This document shows, one piece after another, positions 14,463-15,865 of a DNA stretch of 15,865 nt. A program made the position numbers and the translations under genes. Numbering within the stretch: the first letter of the stretch is position 1; each line of letters begins with the position of its first letter. A model generated the notes under the pieces. It saw nothing but the letters and a program-made list of their open reading frames with translations. It had not been told where the DNA came from and searched no databases. Origin of the DNA: Rheinheimera sp. (lineage in GTDB: Bacteria; Pseudomonadota; Gammaproteobacteria; Enterobacterales; Alteromonadaceae); assembly GCF_020217005.1 (NCBI RefSeq), contig NZ_JAIWOI010000188.1, forward strand, positions 1 through 15,865. Direction: 5' to 3'.

Positions 14463-14898
14463 GTTGTTCTCCGTACACTTGTTTCGCTCTTTGAGTAAAA
14501 GCACCGACCATAGCCGCTGTTAACTCATTAAAAATTTTGCCAAAAGCAAATTCAACAATCTTATTGGAAAACTCAAAATCCAGCGCCAGTACTACTTTAC
14601 AGGCCTCATCACTCAATGGAATAAAAGTCCAACCACCAGATAAAGCTTTAAAAGGCCCGGACTCCAACTGCATCTGAATTTGCGAGTTAGTCACCAGGGT
14701 ATTTCGCGTGGTGAATTCCTGACTAATACCCGCTTTTTTGACCTGTAACCTCGCCAGCATTTGATCGGCAGACTGCTGTAAAATGTCGGCTTTGGCACAA
14801 CCTGGTAAAAATTCCGGATAACGTGGTACATCGTTCACCAGCTCAAACATCTGGCGCGCGCTGTAAAAAACCAGTGCGCTGCGCTCAATTTGTGGCAT
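14455..14898 (-). CDS. ratA: RatA, START/Coq10-like protein
   Basis: 147-residue member of the polyketide cyclase/START superfamily (COQ10-type). Its E. coli homologue RatA was described as a toxin that blocks joining of ribosomal subunits, while related proteins bind ubiquinone for respiration; the sequence does not settle which role applies. Visible family features: start MPQIERSALV, then VNDVPRYPEFLPGC, the central ARLQVKKAG and LESGPFKALSGGWTFIP, and the C-terminal helix FNELTAAMVGAFTQRAKQVYG. ATG 14898 was chosen because GGGGAG (14904-14909) lies five bases upstream; the frame could extend to 15039 but that would overlap smpB and lacks conserved sequence. A good promoter lies just upstream. 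It is divergent from smpB, as in E. coli. Confidence 0.93.
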   Translation of the reverse strand: MPQIERSALVFYSARQMFELVNDVPRYPEFLPGCAKADILQQSADQMLARLQVKKAGISQEFTTRNTLVTNSQIQMQLESGPFKALSGGWTFIPLSDEACKVVLALDFEFSNKIVEFAFGKIFNELTAAMVGAFTQRAKQVYGEQHG

Positions 14899-14924
14899 AC
14901 TCTCTCCCCTTAATGCAGGCGGCG

Positions 14925-14952
14925 ATTGTAACAGAATTCGCCGTAGCCTCAA
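14925..14952 (-). promoter_or_regulatory. ratA-rnfH promoter
   Basis: On the minus strand TTGAGG (14947-14952), a 16-base spacer and TACAAT (14925-14930) preceded by TGT, an extended -10. Transcription would start near 14918, about 20 bases before the ratA ATG, with the ribosome binding site in between. Confidence 0.6.
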
Positions 14953-14971
14953 TGTCCAGGGCCTAAGCCTT

Positions 14972-14999
14972 TTGCCATAAATTTCGTGGCTTTTAAGAG
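14972..14999 (+). promoter_or_regulatory. Possible smpB promoter
   Basis: TTGCCA (14972-14977, 5/6 to the -35 consensus) and, after 16 bases, TAAGAG (14994-14999, 3/6). The leader would be only about 11 bases, in keeping with the weak ribosome binding site of smpB. Tentative. Confidence 0.3.
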
Positions 15000-15016
15000 T
15001 TAATTCGTTCGCAAAG

Positions 15017-15499
15017 ATGAGCAAAAAACAAAGCAACAAAAATCAGGGCGGCACCATAGCCCAAAACCGCAAAGCACGGCACGACTATTTCCTCGAAGAA
15101 CGTTTCGAAGCGGGTATGTGCCTGCAAGGCTGGGAAATAAAAAGTATCCGTGAAGGCAAAGTAAATTTGTCCGACTCTTATGTCATTCTAAAAGACGGCG
15201 AAGCTTTTTTAATTGGTGCACAAATTCAGGCGCTGCACAGCGCGTCATCCCATGTGGTTTGTGACCCTGAGCGTTCACGTAAATTGTTATTAAACAAACG
15301 TGAACTGAACAAACTGGTTGGTAAAAAAGAACAAGACGGTTACACCTTAATAGCCACGTCCATGTACTGGAAAGCCTGTTGGGTAAAGCTGGAGTTCCAT
15401 CTGGCCAAAGGTAAAAAGCACTTTGATAAACGTGACGACATCAAAGACAGAGACTGGTCGCGTGAGAAAGAACGCATGATGAAGCACAGCAAAAGATAA
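15017..15499 (+). CDS. smpB: SmpB, SsrA (tmRNA)-binding protein
   Basis: Partner of tmRNA in trans-translation: it binds the tRNA-like domain of tmRNA, takes it into stalled ribosomes and senses the empty mRNA channel with its tail. 160 residues, the E. coli length. Family landmarks: an N-terminal basic start, [15 protein letters not shown], then [25 protein letters not shown], then [48 protein letters not shown] and the basic helical C-terminus ending MMKHSKR. The ribosome binding site is poor (GCAAAG directly before ATG), but the next part of the frame is fully family-like, so the start is secure. The gene is followed 168 bases later by ssrA, its RNA partner. A weak, bulged hairpin at 15501-15525 lies just after the stop. 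Confidence 0.97.
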   Translation: MSKKQSNKNQGGTIAQNRKARHDYFLEERFEAGMCLQGWEIKSIREGKVNLSDSYVILKDGEAFLIGAQIQALHSASSHVVCDPERSRKLLLNKRELNKLVGKKEQDGYTLIATSMYWKACWVKLEFHLAKGKKHFDKRDDIKDRDWSREKERMMKHSKR

Positions 15500-15599
15500 T
15501 TGCAGCAGGGATGTTACCCACTGCAGCTTGATATTGTTCAATTCGTCACCATATAGAGTAATAACAGTCAAACGCAGCAAGAAAACACCAGTTCTCACC

Positions 15600-15628
15600 T
15601 TGCTGCCTTGAACTGCAGAGCGTAGAAT
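15600..15628 (+). promoter_or_regulatory. Promoter of ssrA
   Basis: TTGCTG (15600-15605), 17-base spacer, TAGAAT (15623-15628; 5/6 to TATAAT). The transcript would start near 15635, giving a 5' leader of about 33 bases that RNase P must remove. That leader contains the inverted repeat AACACT-GA-AGTGTT (15635-15648). Confidence 0.6.
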
Positions 15629-15667
15629 GCGCTCAACACTGAAGTGTTCAGAAGTACGAAAGAATTC

Positions 15668-15865
15668 GGGGCCGATACTGGATTCGACGGGATTCACGAA
15701 CTCTTAGGTGCATGCCGAGGTGCGGTAGGCCTCGTAAAAAAGCCGCAAACTAGTAGTCGCAAACGACGAAACTTACGCAATCGCTGCCTAATAAGCAGTA
15801 GATGCTCTCCCCCCCGCGCATGCCTGTAAGCCGGGATTTTGGGAGATCACCCCTAACAGGATCGC
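15668..15865 (+). ncRNA. ssrA: tmRNA (10Sa RNA), 3' part outside the window
   Basis: Rescues stalled ribosomes, first as tRNA-Ala mimic and then as mRNA for a degradation tag. The 5' end GGGGCCGATACTGGATTCGA is nearly that of E. coli tmRNA (GGGGCTGATTCTGGATTCGA), followed by the conserved GGTGCATGCCGAGG and GGCCTCGTAAAAA of helix 2 and pseudoknot 1. The open frame starts after TAGTAGTC with GCA at 15759 and reads Ala-Asn-Asp-Glu-Thr-Tyr-Ala-Ile-Ala-Ala, then TAA TAA (15789-15794). The tag ANDETYAIAA differs from E. coli ANDENYALAA at two places but keeps the Ala-Ala end read by ClpXP. The rest (pseudoknots 2-4 and the 3' acceptor half, roughly 150 bases or more) lies beyond the right edge. 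Confidence 0.97.

Noticed and set aside
14463..14504. N-terminal extension of rnfH to 14504
   Set aside because: The added residues are unlike the family, and the ATG at 14462 has a well-placed GGAG.
14899..15039. N-terminal extension of ratA to 15039
   Set aside because: It would overlap the start of smpB on the other strand and cover the good ratA promoter; ATG 14898 has GGGGAG upstream and begins with the family's N-terminus.
15501..15525. TGCAG...GGG/CCC...CTGCA hairpin as smpB terminator
   Set aside because: The stem is bulged and no U-run follows (GCTTGATATTG), so termination is doubtful; smpB and ssrA may be partly cotranscribed.
1..15865. CRISPR arrays, tRNA or rRNA genes, insertion sequences, prophage or defence genes
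   Set aside because: No spaced direct repeats, cloverleaf genes, transposase or phage proteins were found; apart from tmRNA the window is protein-coding core genome.

Overview
This window is a piece of a gammaproteobacterial chromosome. Gene content, lack of CRISPR or phage genes, even base composition, and a gene order from grpE to ssrA that closely follows the E. coli K-12 block (grpE / nadK-recN-bamE / rnfH-ratA / smpB-ssrA) all point to a core region. The Na+-pumping oxaloacetate decarboxylase genes, an hrcA gene ahead of grpE and the protein style suggest a free-living aquatic lineage near Rheinheimera/Alishewanella or Alteromonadales; that assignment is an impression from reading the proteins, not a search result.

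Layout. (1) 1-1884, + strand: the 3' end of an MepM-like M23 endopeptidase, with its stop overlapping the start of anmK, so cell-wall cutting and anhydro-MurNAc recycling are coupled. (2) 1914-5101, - strand: oadG-oadA-oadB, the three-subunit Na+-translocating oxaloacetate decarboxylase, converging on anmK across a hairpin. (3) 5298-8966, - strand: pqiA-pqiB-pqiC, an MCE-family intermembrane lipid transport system, ending at a clear intrinsic terminator. (4) 9035-10820, - strand: hrcA-grpE behind a good sigma-32 promoter and ending at an exceptional 25-bp perfect palindrome that works as a terminator. (5) 10879-13551, + strand: nadK and recN, the latter with a LexA box. (6) 13668-14036, +: bamE. 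(7) 14115-14952, -: ratA-rnfH. (8) 15017-15865, +: smpB and the 5' part of ssrA (tmRNA), which runs off the right edge.

Several units concern stress and quality control: chaperone regulation (HrcA, GrpE), double-strand break repair (RecN), envelope assembly and lipid transport (BamE, PqiABC), and ribosome rescue (SmpB-tmRNA). I found no new multi-gene system. The items most worth a second look are two GGGGYCAG-type palindromes reminiscent of REP elements, the hrcA-grpE pair with a sigma-32 promoter but no visible CIRCE, a 27-bp palindrome inside pqiB, and Gln at a position that is a metal-binding His in many OadA relatives.

Start codons were re-chosen for pqiB, rnfH, ratA and bamE; in the first three a good ribosome binding site decides the start.
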